64,000 nt of DNA from assembly GCA_017430925.1 (NCBI GenBank), contig JAFRMA010000098.1, forward strand, positions 1 through 64,000, in the 5' to 3' direction. The number at the start of each line of letters is the position of its first letter. Positions within the stretch are counted from its first letter, which is position 1. The translations under genes were made by a program, and so were the position numbers. Below the pieces are notes generated by a model, which did no database searches, was not told the DNA's origin, and worked only from the letters and a program-made list of their open reading frames with translations. Positions 1 through 7,784 of the stretch are shown one piece after another. This DNA comes from Solobacterium sp. GTDB taxonomy: Bacteria; Bacillota_I; Bacilli_A; Erysipelotrichales; Erysipelotrichaceae.

Positions 1-64
1 ATTTCATCAATGAATACATCCATTATTACAACTATGAGAGACCAATGTATAAACTGCACTATAA

Positions 65-97
65 AAGCCCTGCGGAGTTTACACTCTCACAGGGCTT
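65..97 (-). terminator. Rho-independent terminator of the rubredoxin/monooxygenase pair
   Basis: An 8-bp perfect stem (65-72 with 90-97, AAGCCCTG/CAGGGCTT) has a 17-nt loop. Read on the minus strand it is followed by a short T-rich tail. It lies about 60 nt past the stop codon of the monooxygenase gene and probably ends that transcript. Nothing else was seen between base 1 and base 155. Confidence 0.7.
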
Positions 98-155
98 CCA
101 TCCGACTTTTTAGAACTGTCTACTTTCCGTTGACAAGTTCACTTATACCCTGCTC

Positions 156-482
156 TTACTTCCGGATAAACCCCTGGTCTTCTTCCGGTAATTCTTCCGA
201 TGTGAAGCGTTCCGCGCGCATATGCAGATCGTATTTGTTTCTCAGTTCCGCGATCTTCGCCATCATCGGTGACGTGTGGTGCAAATCTATGGATTCCTGG
301 TCTTTCCACATATCGATCAGCAGCACGGTCTCCGGGTCATCCATCGGGAAGAAGTATTCATAGCGGAGATTACCTGCCTCCGCGCGGATCAATGCGGCTG
401 TACCGCTCTCTTCCATTTCCCGGGCAAATTTACGGGCATTCCCGTTGACTCCTGTATAGTATAGATTTACTGCAATACTCAT
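156..482 (-). CDS. Antibiotic biosynthesis monooxygenase (ABM) family protein, putative quinol monooxygenase
   Basis: This 108-residue protein has the length and pattern of single-domain ABM proteins (ferredoxin-like dimeric alpha-beta barrels such as YgiN). It has an N-terminal beta strand, a helix rich in charged residues, then the pattern YEYFFPMDDPETVLLIDMWK typical of the central strands, and a conserved-looking HHTSP segment near residue 68. Members oxidise quinols or related aromatics without a cofactor, but the substrate here is unknown. A ribosome binding site (AGGAGGTG) sits just before the ATG. The gene follows the rubredoxin gene by 49 nt on the same strand, so the two may form a small redox or oxygen-stress operon. 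The family call is firm and the substrate is not. Confidence 0.8.
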   Translation of the reverse strand: MSIAVNLYYTGVNGNARKFAREMEESGTAALIRAEAGNLRYEYFFPMDDPETVLLIDMWKDQESIDLHHTSPMMAKIAELRNKYDLHMRAERFTSEELPEEDQGFIRK

Positions 483-531
483 TGTTCACCTCCTGTAGAT
501 AAAAGAAACACCTTGCGATGTTTCCATGTAG

Positions 532-693
532 TTATTCTGCTTTTTCGAACATGTCCTTGGATACGCCGCAGATCGGGCAGCACCAGTCTTCCGGAAGTTC
601 CTCAAAAGGTGTTCCGGGTGCTATACCGCTGTCAGGATCTCCAACTTCAGGATCATATACATAACCGCAGGGTCCGCATACATACTTATCCAT
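532..693 (-). CDS. Rubredoxin
   Basis: This 53-residue reading frame is short but unmistakable. It has the two rubredoxin knuckles, CGPCG at residues 6-10 and CPICG at residues 39-43, which supply four cysteines for one iron atom. The aromatic and acidic core residues of the family are present ([19 protein letters not shown]). Rubredoxins are small cytoplasmic one-electron carriers, often feeding oxygen- or peroxide-reducing enzymes in anaerobes. The start is fixed by an AGGAAAGGAGA ribosome binding site 6-7 nt upstream of the ATG. The monooxygenase gene follows 49 nt downstream in the same direction. The partner reductase is not in the window. Confidence 0.95.
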   Translation of the reverse strand: MDKYVCGPCGYVYDPEVGDPDSGIAPGTPFEELPEDWCCPICGVSKDMFEKAE

Positions 694-823
694 AAATCTA
701 TCTCCTTTCCTTTATTATTTTCTGTTTTTCCTGTATTTACAATAGACATCTGAATCAGCTTTTTTTACTTGCTTGTTGTGATAAAAATATTTTCGTAATT
801 TTAGAATTTCGGTCACCGTTGAG

Positions 824-841
824 TGTACTTTATGAGGTACA
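824..841. promoter_or_regulatory. Inverted repeat upstream of gcvT, possible operator
   Basis: TGTAC and GTACA arms are separated by 8 nt, about 40 nt before the gcvT start and overlapping a TACAAT hexamer (838-843) that could be a -10 box. A regulator binding here would control the glycine cleavage operon. No good -35 box is visible, so this is only a candidate. No glycine-riboswitch-like structure was seen in the 188-nt leader region. Confidence 0.3.
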
Positions 842-881
842 ATAAAGTCGAACCATAAATCATATATCGGAGGAATAATCT

Positions 882-1940
882 ATGGCTGAAAAAACACCTC
901 TTTACGAGGAACATGTTGCTTTAGATGGCAAGATTGTTGAATTCGCCGGGTATTTACTTCCCGTGCAGTATCCGACAGGCGTCATCAAAGAACACATGGC
1001 TGTCCGTGAAAAAGCGGGTCTTTTCGATGTGTCTCACATGGGAGAGGTCACGTTTAAAGGACCGGACGCACTGAAGAATCTGAACCACATCATCACAAAC
1101 GATTACACCAGCTTGAAGCCGGGAAGAGTACGTTACGGTGTAATGTGCTATGACGACGGCGGATGTGTTGATGACCTGATCGTTTATTGCCGCGGTGAGA
1201 ATGACTACTTTGTCGTTGTCAATGCTGCAAACCGTTTCAAGGATGTTGCCTGGATCAAAGAACATCTGACCGGTGATGTTGAATTCGAAGATGTCTCCGA
1301 CCAGTATGCACAGATTGCTCTGCAGGGACCTCTGAGCGGTGAAATCCTCGCTCCGTACACAGAACTGCCGATGAAGTATTACAGCTATATCGACACAACC
1401 CTGTTCGGTAAGGAAGTCATCCTCTCTCAGACAGGTTATACCGGAGAATTTGGTTTTGAGATCTACTGCAAGCCGGAAGACGCGCCGGAAATCTGGAGAA
1501 AGATACTGGAAGATGACCGTGTGATTCCTTGCGGTCTCGGTGCCCGTGACACATTACGTCTGGAAGCTTCCATGCCGTTATACGGACATGAGATGGATGC
1601 GACTGTAAGTCCTCTGGAAACAGGTCTGGACTTCGGTGTAAAGATGAATAAGGAATTCATCGGACGTGAAGGTATCGCCAACCGTGTCAACCGTCATCGT
1701 ATCGGTATCAAGATCACCGGCAGAGGTATCGCAAGAGAACATTGTGATGTCTATGTCAATGATCAGTTAGTTGGTCATACAACATCCGGAACACACTGCC
1801 CGTACCTGAATGGTGCTTATGCAATGGCTCTGGTTGACCAGGCTTACGAACTCGGCACACCTGTACAGGTAGATGTCCGCGGAAGAAAAATTGAAGGCGT
1901 TGTTACCGCATTACCATTTTATAAGAAGGAGAGTAAATAA
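882..1940 (+). CDS. gcvT: Glycine cleavage system T protein (aminomethyltransferase)
   Basis: GcvT takes the aminomethyl group from the lipoyl arm of GcvH and transfers the carbon to tetrahydrofolate, releasing ammonia. The 352-residue length is normal. Family signatures are visible: the N-terminal segment with FDVSHMGEV (residues 48-56), a SQTGYTGEFGFEI block near residue 183, and GLGARDTLRLEASMPLYGHE near residue 218, which forms part of the folate pocket. The start is supported by the TCGGAGGAA ribosome binding site. It is the first gene of a compact gcvT-gcvH-gcvPA-gcvPB-lplA operon, with only 2 nt to gcvH. Confidence 0.96.
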   Translation: MAEKTPLYEEHVALDGKIVEFAGYLLPVQYPTGVIKEHMAVREKAGLFDVSHMGEVTFKGPDALKNLNHIITNDYTSLKPGRVRYGVMCYDDGGCVDDLIVYCRGENDYFVVVNAANRFKDVAWIKEHLTGDVEFEDVSDQYAQIALQGPLSGEILAPYTELPMKYYSYIDTTLFGKEVILSQTGYTGEFGFEIYCKPEDAPEIWRKILEDDRVIPCGLGARDTLRLEASMPLYGHEMDATVSPLETGLDFGVKMNKEFIGREGIANRVNRHRIGIKITGRGIAREHCDVYVNDQLVGHTTSGTHCPYLNGAYAMALVDQAYELGTPVQVDVRGRKIEGVVTALPFYKKESK

Positions 1941-1942
1941 AC

Positions 1943-2326
1943 ATGAAAACACCTGAAGAACTGAAGTATGCTAAAACCCATGAGTGGGTACGTTTCATCT
2001 CTGACACAGAAGTAGAAGTTGGTCTGAGTGACTTTGCTCAGGACCAGCTCGGCGATCTCGTATTCGTCAATCTGCCGGATGTTGATGCAGAAGCTGTTGA
2101 AGGCGAAGCAATCTGCGACGTTGAATCTGTAAAAGCTGTATCTGATGTTAACGCACCTGTAAGCGGAACTGTAACAGAAGTTAACGAGGCTCTGCTGGAT
2201 GCTCCGGAAACCATCAACTCTGATCCTTACGGTGCATGGCTGTTCCGTCTTGCTAACGTAACAGATACAGAAAATCTGCTTGATGCTGAAGCATATATTA
2301 AATTCTGCGAAGAAGAGGCTCATTAG
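1943..2326 (+). CDS. gcvH: Glycine cleavage system H protein
   Basis: GcvH is the lipoylated shuttle protein that carries the aminomethyl intermediate between the P, T and L proteins. The 127-residue product has the diagnostic ESVKAVSDVNAPVSG motif, with the lipoyl-accepting lysine at residue 64, between the hammerhead strands of the biotinyl/lipoyl fold. The HEWVR segment at 13-17 is also typical. The gene lies 2 nt from gcvT and 2 nt from gcvPA, so translation is probably coupled. The lipoate-protein ligase at the end of this operon is the likely enzyme that loads lysine 64. Confidence 0.97.
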   Translation: MKTPEELKYAKTHEWVRFISDTEVEVGLSDFAQDQLGDLVFVNLPDVDAEAVEGEAICDVESVKAVSDVNAPVSGTVTEVNEALLDAPETINSDPYGAWLFRLANVTDTENLLDAEAYIKFCEEEAH

Positions 2327-2328
2327 TC

Positions 2329-3621
2329 ATGGGTAGTTATGTTCCTTCCACTGCCAAGCAGCGGGAAGAAATGTTAAAAGCTGCCGGTTTCTCAAGTGCG
2401 GATGAACTCTATCGTGATGTTCCGGAAGAGTTAAAACTTCACGGAGAACTGAATCTTCCTGCCGGTAAATCCGAACTGGAAGTAGACCGCATCATCAGAG
2501 CTCTCGCCGCCAAGAACAAGGAATATCTCTCCATATTCCGCGGTGCCGGTGCTTATAACCATTACATTCCTGCAATTGTCGGCAGTGTTGTAAACAAAGA
2601 AGAGTTTGTTACTGCCTACACACCTTATCAGGCAGAGATCTCTCAGGGTGTTTTGCAGTCCATCTTTGAGTATCAGACAATGATCTGTGAACTGACGGGC
2701 ATGGATGTTGCCAATGCTTCTGTCTATGACGGTTGTGTTGCTGCTGCTGAAGCTATCTCCATGTGCCGTTCACCGAAGAAGAGAAAAGTCTATGTTTCTG
2801 CCGGTATCCATCCGGACACAATGAAGGTCATCAACACTTACTGCGGTACTGCAGGTGATGAGATCGTCGTTCTTCCGCTGAAAGACGGAAAGACAGATTT
2901 CTCTGCAGTAGACGGTGAAGGTGCTGTATGTCTGTATCTGCAGCAGCCGAATTTCTACGGTGTGATCGAAGACGCAGAAGAAGCCGGTAAGATTGCTCAT
3001 GAAAAGGGTCTGACCTATATTCTGAGCATGGATCCGTTTGCGATGTGTCTGCTTCCTTCTCCTGCAGAATACGGCGCAGATATCGCAGTTGGTGAAGGTC
3101 AGCCTCTGGGTATGCCTTTATCCTTCGGCGGACCGTATCTTGGTTTCATGGCATGTAAGGAAAAACAGATGCGTAAACTCCCGGGAAGAATTGTCGGTGA
3201 GACAGTTGATACCGAAGGAAGACGCGCATTCGTACTTACCCTGCAGGCTCGTGAACAGCATATCCGCAGAGAGAAAGCTTCCTCGAATATCTGTTCCAAC
3301 GAAGCTCACTGTGCTCTGACTGCTTCTGTATATCTTTCCGCGATGGGTCCGGAAGGAATGAAAGAAGCCGCCAGACAGTGCTACGCCAAGGCTCATTACC
3401 TGGCAGCGGAATTGGAGAAAGCTGGTCTGAAGCGCTGCTTCGAAGCAGACTTCTTCAATGAATTTGTTACTGCTTGTGATGATCCGGAAGCTCTGGTAAA
3501 GAAATTAGATGAAAAAGGTATCCTCGGCGGTCTTCCTGTTGAGGGAGGCATCCTGTGGTGCGCTACTGAGGCAAATACCAAAGATGAGATTGACACACTG
3601 GTAAAGGAGGTCTGTGCATGA
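2329..3621 (+). CDS. gcvPA: Glycine dehydrogenase (decarboxylating) subunit 1
   Basis: This is the N-terminal half-equivalent of the glycine decarboxylase P protein, in the two-subunit form found in Bacillota and Archaea. Its 430 residues match the family (about 440-450). The start Y-V-P-S-T is typical, and the region with GAGAYNHYIPAIV (residues 75-87) and TPYQAEISQGVLQ (near 98-110) is a hallmark. It has the fold of a PLP enzyme but lacks the cofactor lysine, which is in subunit 2. Its last 4 nt overlap the start of gcvPB (ATGA), implying coupled translation of the heterotetramer. Confidence 0.96.
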   Translation: MGSYVPSTAKQREEMLKAAGFSSADELYRDVPEELKLHGELNLPAGKSELEVDRIIRALAAKNKEYLSIFRGAGAYNHYIPAIVGSVVNKEEFVTAYTPYQAEISQGVLQSIFEYQTMICELTGMDVANASVYDGCVAAAEAISMCRSPKKRKVYVSAGIHPDTMKVINTYCGTAGDEIVVLPLKDGKTDFSAVDGEGAVCLYLQQPNFYGVIEDAEEAGKIAHEKGLTYILSMDPFAMCLLPSPAEYGADIAVGEGQPLGMPLSFGGPYLGFMACKEKQMRKLPGRIVGETVDTEGRRAFVLTLQAREQHIRREKASSNICSNEAHCALTASVYLSAMGPEGMKEAARQCYAKAHYLAAELEKAGLKRCFEADFFNEFVTACDDPEALVKKLDEKGILGGLPVEGGILWCATEANTKDEIDTLVKEVCA

Positions 3622-5045
3622 AAACACTTTTTGAAAGAAGCGTGACCGGAAGACACTGTACCATCCTGCCGGCATGTGATGTTCCGGAATGTACACCGGA
3701 AGTCACCAGAAAGAGTGAAATGAGACTGCCGGAACTGTCAGAGACAGATATCAGCCGTCACTATACCGAACTGGCTAAACAGACCTTCGGTGTTAACGAT
3801 GGTTTCTATCCTCTGGGTTCCTGCACAATGAAGTACAATCCGAAGATCAATGAAACCGCAGCTGCCCTGCCCGGCTTCAAGAATATCCATCCTACACAGG
3901 ATCATGTACAGGGATGTCTGGAACTGCTCCATACAGCAGAGAACTACCTGTGCGAGATCACCGGAATGGATGCGATGACCTTCCAGCCGGCTGCCGGCGC
4001 TCATGGTGAAATGACCGGATTGTTACTGATCAAGCGTTACCATGAACTCAAAGGCAACACACAGCGTAACAAGATCATCGTTCCGGACTCTGCGCATGGG
4101 ACAAACCCTGCCAGTTCCGCAATGTGCGGATTCACCGTTATCAACATTCCTTCCGCTCCGGATGGATGTGTAGATCTCGATAAACTGAGAGAAGCCTGCG
4201 GTGAAGATACAGCCGGATTGATGCTTACCAACCCGAATACTCTTGGTATCTTTGATAAGAATATTTCTGAAATTACCAAGATCGTTCATGAGGCAGGCGG
4301 TCTGTGCTACTATGACGGCGCTAACCTGAATGCGGTCATGGGTATTGTAAGACCTGGTGATATGGGCTTTGACTGTATCCACCTGAACCTACATAAATCC
4401 TTCTCCACCCCTCATGGAGGAGGCGGTCCCGGAAGCGGTCCTGTAGGATGTAAAGCATTCCTCGAACCATATCTGCCTGGTGAACGTATTGTTGAAAAAG
4501 ACGGTGAATACGCATTGAGTCCCCGCGGTGCTGAGAGTATCGGTGCTGTCCGCGGATTCCACGGAAACTTCCTGGTTGTCGTAAAGGCATTCACTTATCT
4601 TCTGACTTTAGGTCGTGAAGGTGTTCCGGAAGTTGCCAAGAATGCAGTTCTTAACGCCAACTATCTGAAGCATCTCCTGGAAACAACCTATGATGTTACA
4701 AATAAGGGTATCTGCATGCACGAGTTTGTTATCACCATGGAAGAGATGAAGAAGATCAACGGTGTAAGCGCAATGGATATTGCGAAAGCACTGCAGGACT
4801 ACGGTATTCATCCGCCGACAATGTACTTCCCTCTGAATGTACATGAAGCATTGATGGTAGAACCGACCGAAACAGAGACCAAGGAAACTCTGGATGAAGT
4901 TGCGAAGATCTTCCTCGAACTCCATGCGAAAGCTCTGGAAGATCCTGAATATCTGCACAGTGCACCGCATCATTCCGCGATCACTCGTCCGGATGAAGTA
5001 ACTGCCGCAAGAAAACCGGTTCTGCGTTTCCCGTTCAATGATTAA
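3618..5045 (+). CDS. gcvPB: Glycine dehydrogenase (decarboxylating) subunit 2
   Basis: This is the PLP-bearing subunit of glycine decarboxylase. It decarboxylates glycine and passes the aminomethyl group to lipoyl-GcvH. The cofactor lysine is K260 in the HLNLHKSFSTPHGGGGPGSG block, followed by the glycine-rich loop diagnostic of P proteins. PLGSCTMKYNP (65-75) and the PAAGAHGE segment (124-131) are also family signatures. At 475 residues it is of normal length. The start overlaps the gcvPA stop by 4 nt, and the end overlaps the lplA start by 8 nt. No dihydrolipoyl dehydrogenase (L protein) is encoded in the window. Confidence 0.97.
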   Translation: MKTLFERSVTGRHCTILPACDVPECTPEVTRKSEMRLPELSETDISRHYTELAKQTFGVNDGFYPLGSCTMKYNPKINETAAALPGFKNIHPTQDHVQGCLELLHTAENYLCEITGMDAMTFQPAAGAHGEMTGLLLIKRYHELKGNTQRNKIIVPDSAHGTNPASSAMCGFTVINIPSAPDGCVDLDKLREACGEDTAGLMLTNPNTLGIFDKNISEITKIVHEAGGLCYYDGANLNAVMGIVRPGDMGFDCIHLNLHKSFSTPHGGGGPGSGPVGCKAFLEPYLPGERIVEKDGEYALSPRGAESIGAVRGFHGNFLVVVKAFTYLLTLGREGVPEVAKNAVLNANYLKHLLETTYDVTNKGICMHEFVITMEEMKKINGVSAMDIAKALQDYGIHPPTMYFPLNVHEALMVEPTETETKETLDEVAKIFLELHAKALEDPEYLHSAPHHSAITRPDEVTAARKPVLRFPFND

Positions 5046-6009
5046 CAGGCTTTATCTGATTGAAGCCTCGGGAACAAATCCAACAGAAAATCTGGCTTTG
5101 GAATCCGTTCTGATGGATCAGGTGAATTTTCATGAGATGATCCTGTATCTCTGGCAGAATGACAATACCGTAGTCATCGGCAGGAATCAGAACGTTCGCA
5201 AAGAGTGCAGATTAAATGAAATCAAAAGAGACGGCGTACATCTTGTACGCCGCTCTTCTGGTGGAGGAGCAGTATATCACGATCTGGGGAATCTGAATTT
5301 CACCTTCCTGACGGATGATGAGAATTATTCGGAAGAACGGCAGTCCCAGATCATCTGTAATGCTTTAAGACAATTGGGTATAGAGGCAGAACGTACCGGA
5401 AGGAATGATATTCTCTGCCAGGGAAAGAAGTTCTCAGGGAACGCGTATTATCACCACAACGGCAAATCTTACCAGCACGGGACATTGCTCATCCACAGTG
5501 ATCTCTCTAAAATGCCGATGTATTTACAGCCGGATCCGGAGAAATATAAAGCACGTGGTGTGGATTCCGTCCGCAGCCGTGTGACGAATCTTGCGGATGT
5601 GCAGCCGGGGCTGACAATCAGCCAGGTGCGTACAGCATTGATCCACGCATGTGAGGAAGAATACGGTATTTCTGCGGAGCCATACTCCTGGCCGGATGCG
5701 GATATCCTTGCGCAAAGAACCGCTAAATTTGCGTCACCGGAATGGATCTATGGACAGGAGCTTCCCTTTGATACATCTTGTGAGAAGCGGTTTCCCTGGG
5801 GCAGTTTACGTCTTGAATTCCGTGTGGAACATGGCGTGATAAGTCATGTATCGGTATGGTCTGATTCCATGGAACCGGATATCATTGATGTGATACCGGA
5901 GTTACTGCAGGGATCTCCGTTTCAATCCGAAGAACTCTGTAAGAAACTATCTGTTACAGATCATCCAATTTACAGAGATTTATGCGACTTATTAAAAGAA
6001 CAGGTGTAA
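5038..6009 (+). CDS. lplA: Lipoate-protein ligase A
   Basis: This enzyme uses ATP to activate lipoate and attach it to lipoyl domains, here most likely GcvH encoded upstream. The 323-residue protein has the conserved RRSSGGGAVYHDLGNLNF motif (71-88), the GRNDI segment (121-125) and the catalytic-lysine region GKKFSGNA, with the lysine at about residue 131. The C-terminal accessory domain of full-length LplA is present. The start codon lies inside gcvPB (8-nt overlap), an arrangement that makes co-expression with the glycine cleavage proteins obligatory. The stop codon sits in the loop of the operon terminator. Confidence 0.93.
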   Translation: MINRLYLIEASGTNPTENLALESVLMDQVNFHEMILYLWQNDNTVVIGRNQNVRKECRLNEIKRDGVHLVRRSSGGGAVYHDLGNLNFTFLTDDENYSEERQSQIICNALRQLGIEAERTGRNDILCQGKKFSGNAYYHHNGKSYQHGTLLIHSDLSKMPMYLQPDPEKYKARGVDSVRSRVTNLADVQPGLTISQVRTALIHACEEEYGISAEPYSWPDADILAQRTAKFASPEWIYGQELPFDTSCEKRFPWGSLRLEFRVEHGVISHVSVWSDSMEPDIIDVIPELLQGSPFQSEELCKKLSVTDHPIYRDLCDLLKEQV

Positions 6010-6021
6010 CCCTGTTCTTTT
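5994..6021 (+). terminator. Terminator of the gcv-lplA operon, enclosing the lplA stop codon
   Basis: A perfect 11-bp stem (5994-6004 with 6011-6021) has the 6-nt loop TGTAAC. The TAA stop of lplA (6007-6009) is in the loop. T residues follow on the plus strand and A residues precede it, so it can serve both the gcv operon and the convergent small membrane protein gene. Confidence 0.9.
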
Positions 6022-6319
6022 ATTTTGTCTGCACCCTGTTTTTGAAACGCCAGAAGAAATATCCGGCACTCGCTGACGCGATGCACAGGACGCCGTAAGA
6101 TGCACCTAATAACGCAAAGAATGCGGATAAATCCAGATCCCCTGCGGCGAACCAGTGAAAGACCCTGCATAATAACGCAAGAATACACCAGACTATACCA
6201 TAGATCACCGGTAATAAACGAAACCAGATTCCTGCCTGTTTTGTACATAATTGGTATTCTTCAAAGCCAAATACAGCTGCGGTAAAAATCGTAAAAATCA
6301 AGAGAGTCAGGCTGTTCAT
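6020..6319 (-). CDS. Small membrane protein of unknown function
   Basis: I do not recognise this family. From the ATG at 6319 the product is 99 residues with three likely membrane segments: one near the N terminus (SLTLLIFTIFTAAVFGF), one in the middle (LLPVIYGIVWCILALLC) and one near the C terminus (FFALLGASYGVLCIASAS). It ends with a basic tail. A longer frame extends to a GTG at 6379, but the GGGAGG ribosome-binding sequence at 6331-6336 favours 6319. It is downstream of, and in the same direction as, the zinc-ribbon and Gfo/Idh genes, so it may be the last gene of that transcript. Confidence 0.6.
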   Translation of the reverse strand: MNSLTLLIFTIFTAAVFGFEEYQLCTKQAGIWFRLLPVIYGIVWCILALLCRVFHWFAAGDLDLSAFFALLGASYGVLCIASASAGYFFWRFKNRVQTK

Positions 6320-6389
6320 AAATCCACTTGCCTCCCGCATACTATGCAGATATTTACCAGTAATATACGAAAATACCACTGTCAGTCTG

Positions 6390-6545
6390 TTACTTCTTTT
6401 TCCACGGATCCTTTTTCAGAAGATCTGTTACAGGTTTGATCAGTTTCTTCCCTTCGTTTTTCCATCCGTTTGCTGTACGTGTGTAGCAATACGGACACTT
6501 GTTGGCACTATCGGGAATACTCTTCCCGCACTTTCTGCAGATCAT
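6390..6545 (-). CDS. Small zinc-ribbon protein
   Basis: A 51-residue frame begins with MICRKCGKSIPDSANKCPYC, a textbook zinc ribbon with cysteines at 3, 6, 17 and 20. A basic lysine-rich tail of 31 residues follows. The ATG overlaps the stop codon of the upstream oxidoreductase gene by 4 nt (ATGA, 6542-6545), which strongly supports translation by coupling. Similar mini zinc ribbons occur as the N-terminal part of many Bacillota membrane and regulatory proteins, but the role of this free-standing form is unknown. Confidence 0.75.
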   Translation of the reverse strand: MICRKCGKSIPDSANKCPYCYTRTANGWKNEGKKLIKPVTDLLKKDPWKKK

Positions 6546-7666
6546 ACTCCATGTACCTCCTGTTCTATACCGGTGAAGAATTCCGGTAGCTCCGGACGAG
6601 TGTGAATCTGAATAAACCGTTCTTCCGCAGCACTCTGTTCAATCGCTTCGATTGTTTCCAGAATATGACACGCCAGTTCTGCAGAAGCACGATGTCCTGT
6701 ATTCCTGCGTATGGCATATGCCATCTCGGCAGCACCCAGTCCCCGGCAATTCTCCGTATATTCATTTACCTGTTCAAGTATAACAGGTTCAGGCTTTTTA
6801 CTGAAGTCCTGCGGGATTGCCGGCAGAAAGCGAACCGGATCCCCAAAGTAATTTGGATCTCCCAGCAGAAGGATTCCTTTCGTTCCGTAGATCACAAAAT
6901 CTGCCCGATCATGGATATAGGATTCACTGTCATCGTGTAATGCGCCGGTGATTCCGTTATCCAGTTTGAGTAATACGGACGCAATCGACTCATTCGGTGT
7001 ATCGATTTCTTTCCCGTATTCCGGTGACTGCGGCAGGATACAGATACGTTTCTGATATGGCGCTTTGATCATTGCGGCAGTCTGCGCAAAAGGTCCAAGT
7101 AATACTGCTATTGTTGTCAGATAATAGACTACATAATCCCGGAGTATTCCTGCACCTTTTCTCCGTAAGAACGGGAACATACTTGTCAGAATATCATTAT
7201 TCCGGTTGACCGCAATACTGAAGCTGTTCACTTCCCCAAGCATACCTTCCTGTATAGCTTTCTTGGCGCATTGTATGGATGAACCAAGAAAGGTATCCGG
7301 TGCACATCCCAGGTACAGATTCTTCTCAGCCGCAAGCCTGCTCAGTTCTTCTGCCTGTGTATATCCTTCGGCAATCGTTTTCTCTGTATATACATGTTTG
7401 CCATGATTCAATGCGTCCCGGATCAGCTCTTCATGCGCTTCCAGCGGAGTGAGATTGATGATCATCTCGATTTCCGGATCATTCATCATCTCATCGGTTG
7501 TACAAGCCTGCAAGCCGTATTCCTGTGCTTTTCTCTGCGAATTCTCGAGATGATTCGCCGCAATACTTTTTACTTTGATCCATGGCGTAAAACGTCCGGT
7601 CAGATTTACCAGATATGCGTCACTGATTGCCCCTGCGCCAATTACTCCTGTAATCACTGGTTTCAT
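6542..7666 (-). CDS. Gfo/Idh/MocA family NAD(P)-dependent oxidoreductase
   Basis: The 374-residue protein starts with a Rossmann dinucleotide fold (GVIGAGAISDAY, residues 7-18). The family EKTIAEG segment (near residue 95) contains the conserved lysine, in place of the common EKP. A C-terminal alpha/beta substrate domain follows. Such enzymes oxidise or reduce sugars, inositols and related polyols, and the substrate cannot be told from sequence. The start is supported by CGGAGG upstream. The gene is followed by the overlapping zinc-ribbon gene and the small membrane protein, an association I do not recognise. Confidence 0.85.
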   Translation of the reverse strand: MKPVITGVIGAGAISDAYLVNLTGRFTPWIKVKSIAANHLENSQRKAQEYGLQACTTDEMMNDPEIEMIINLTPLEAHEELIRDALNHGKHVYTEKTIAEGYTQAEELSRLAAEKNLYLGCAPDTFLGSSIQCAKKAIQEGMLGEVNSFSIAVNRNNDILTSMFPFLRRKGAGILRDYVVYYLTTIAVLLGPFAQTAAMIKAPYQKRICILPQSPEYGKEIDTPNESIASVLLKLDNGITGALHDDSESYIHDRADFVIYGTKGILLLGDPNYFGDPVRFLPAIPQDFSKKPEPVILEQVNEYTENCRGLGAAEMAYAIRRNTGHRASAELACHILETIEAIEQSAAEERFIQIHTRPELPEFFTGIEQEVHGV

Positions 7667-7754
7667 AGATACCTCCGATTACTCTTTATTGTACTGTAAC
7701 ATCTTTACGCCGTCATCTCACAGAAAGGATCTTAAGAACGTTCCGGAATAATAA

Positions 7755-7775
7755 TGCCCCGGTTGATCCGAGGCA
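7755..7775 (-). terminator. Terminator downstream of the aconitase-like hydratase
   Basis: An 8-bp stem (TGCCTCGG/CCGGGGCA on the minus strand, with one G-T pair) has a 5-nt loop. A TTATTATT tail follows, just past the hydratase stop codon. Confidence 0.8.
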
Positions 7776-7784
7776 TCTTGTAAT

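Noticed and set aside
694-881. Glycine riboswitch in front of gcvT
   Set aside because: The leader region is too short for two aptamers and shows none of the conserved core sequences I could recognise.
954-1265. Long reverse-strand frames inside gcvT and other genes
   Set aside because: They are shadows of strongly coding genes, lack ribosome binding sites and have no recognisable protein patterns.
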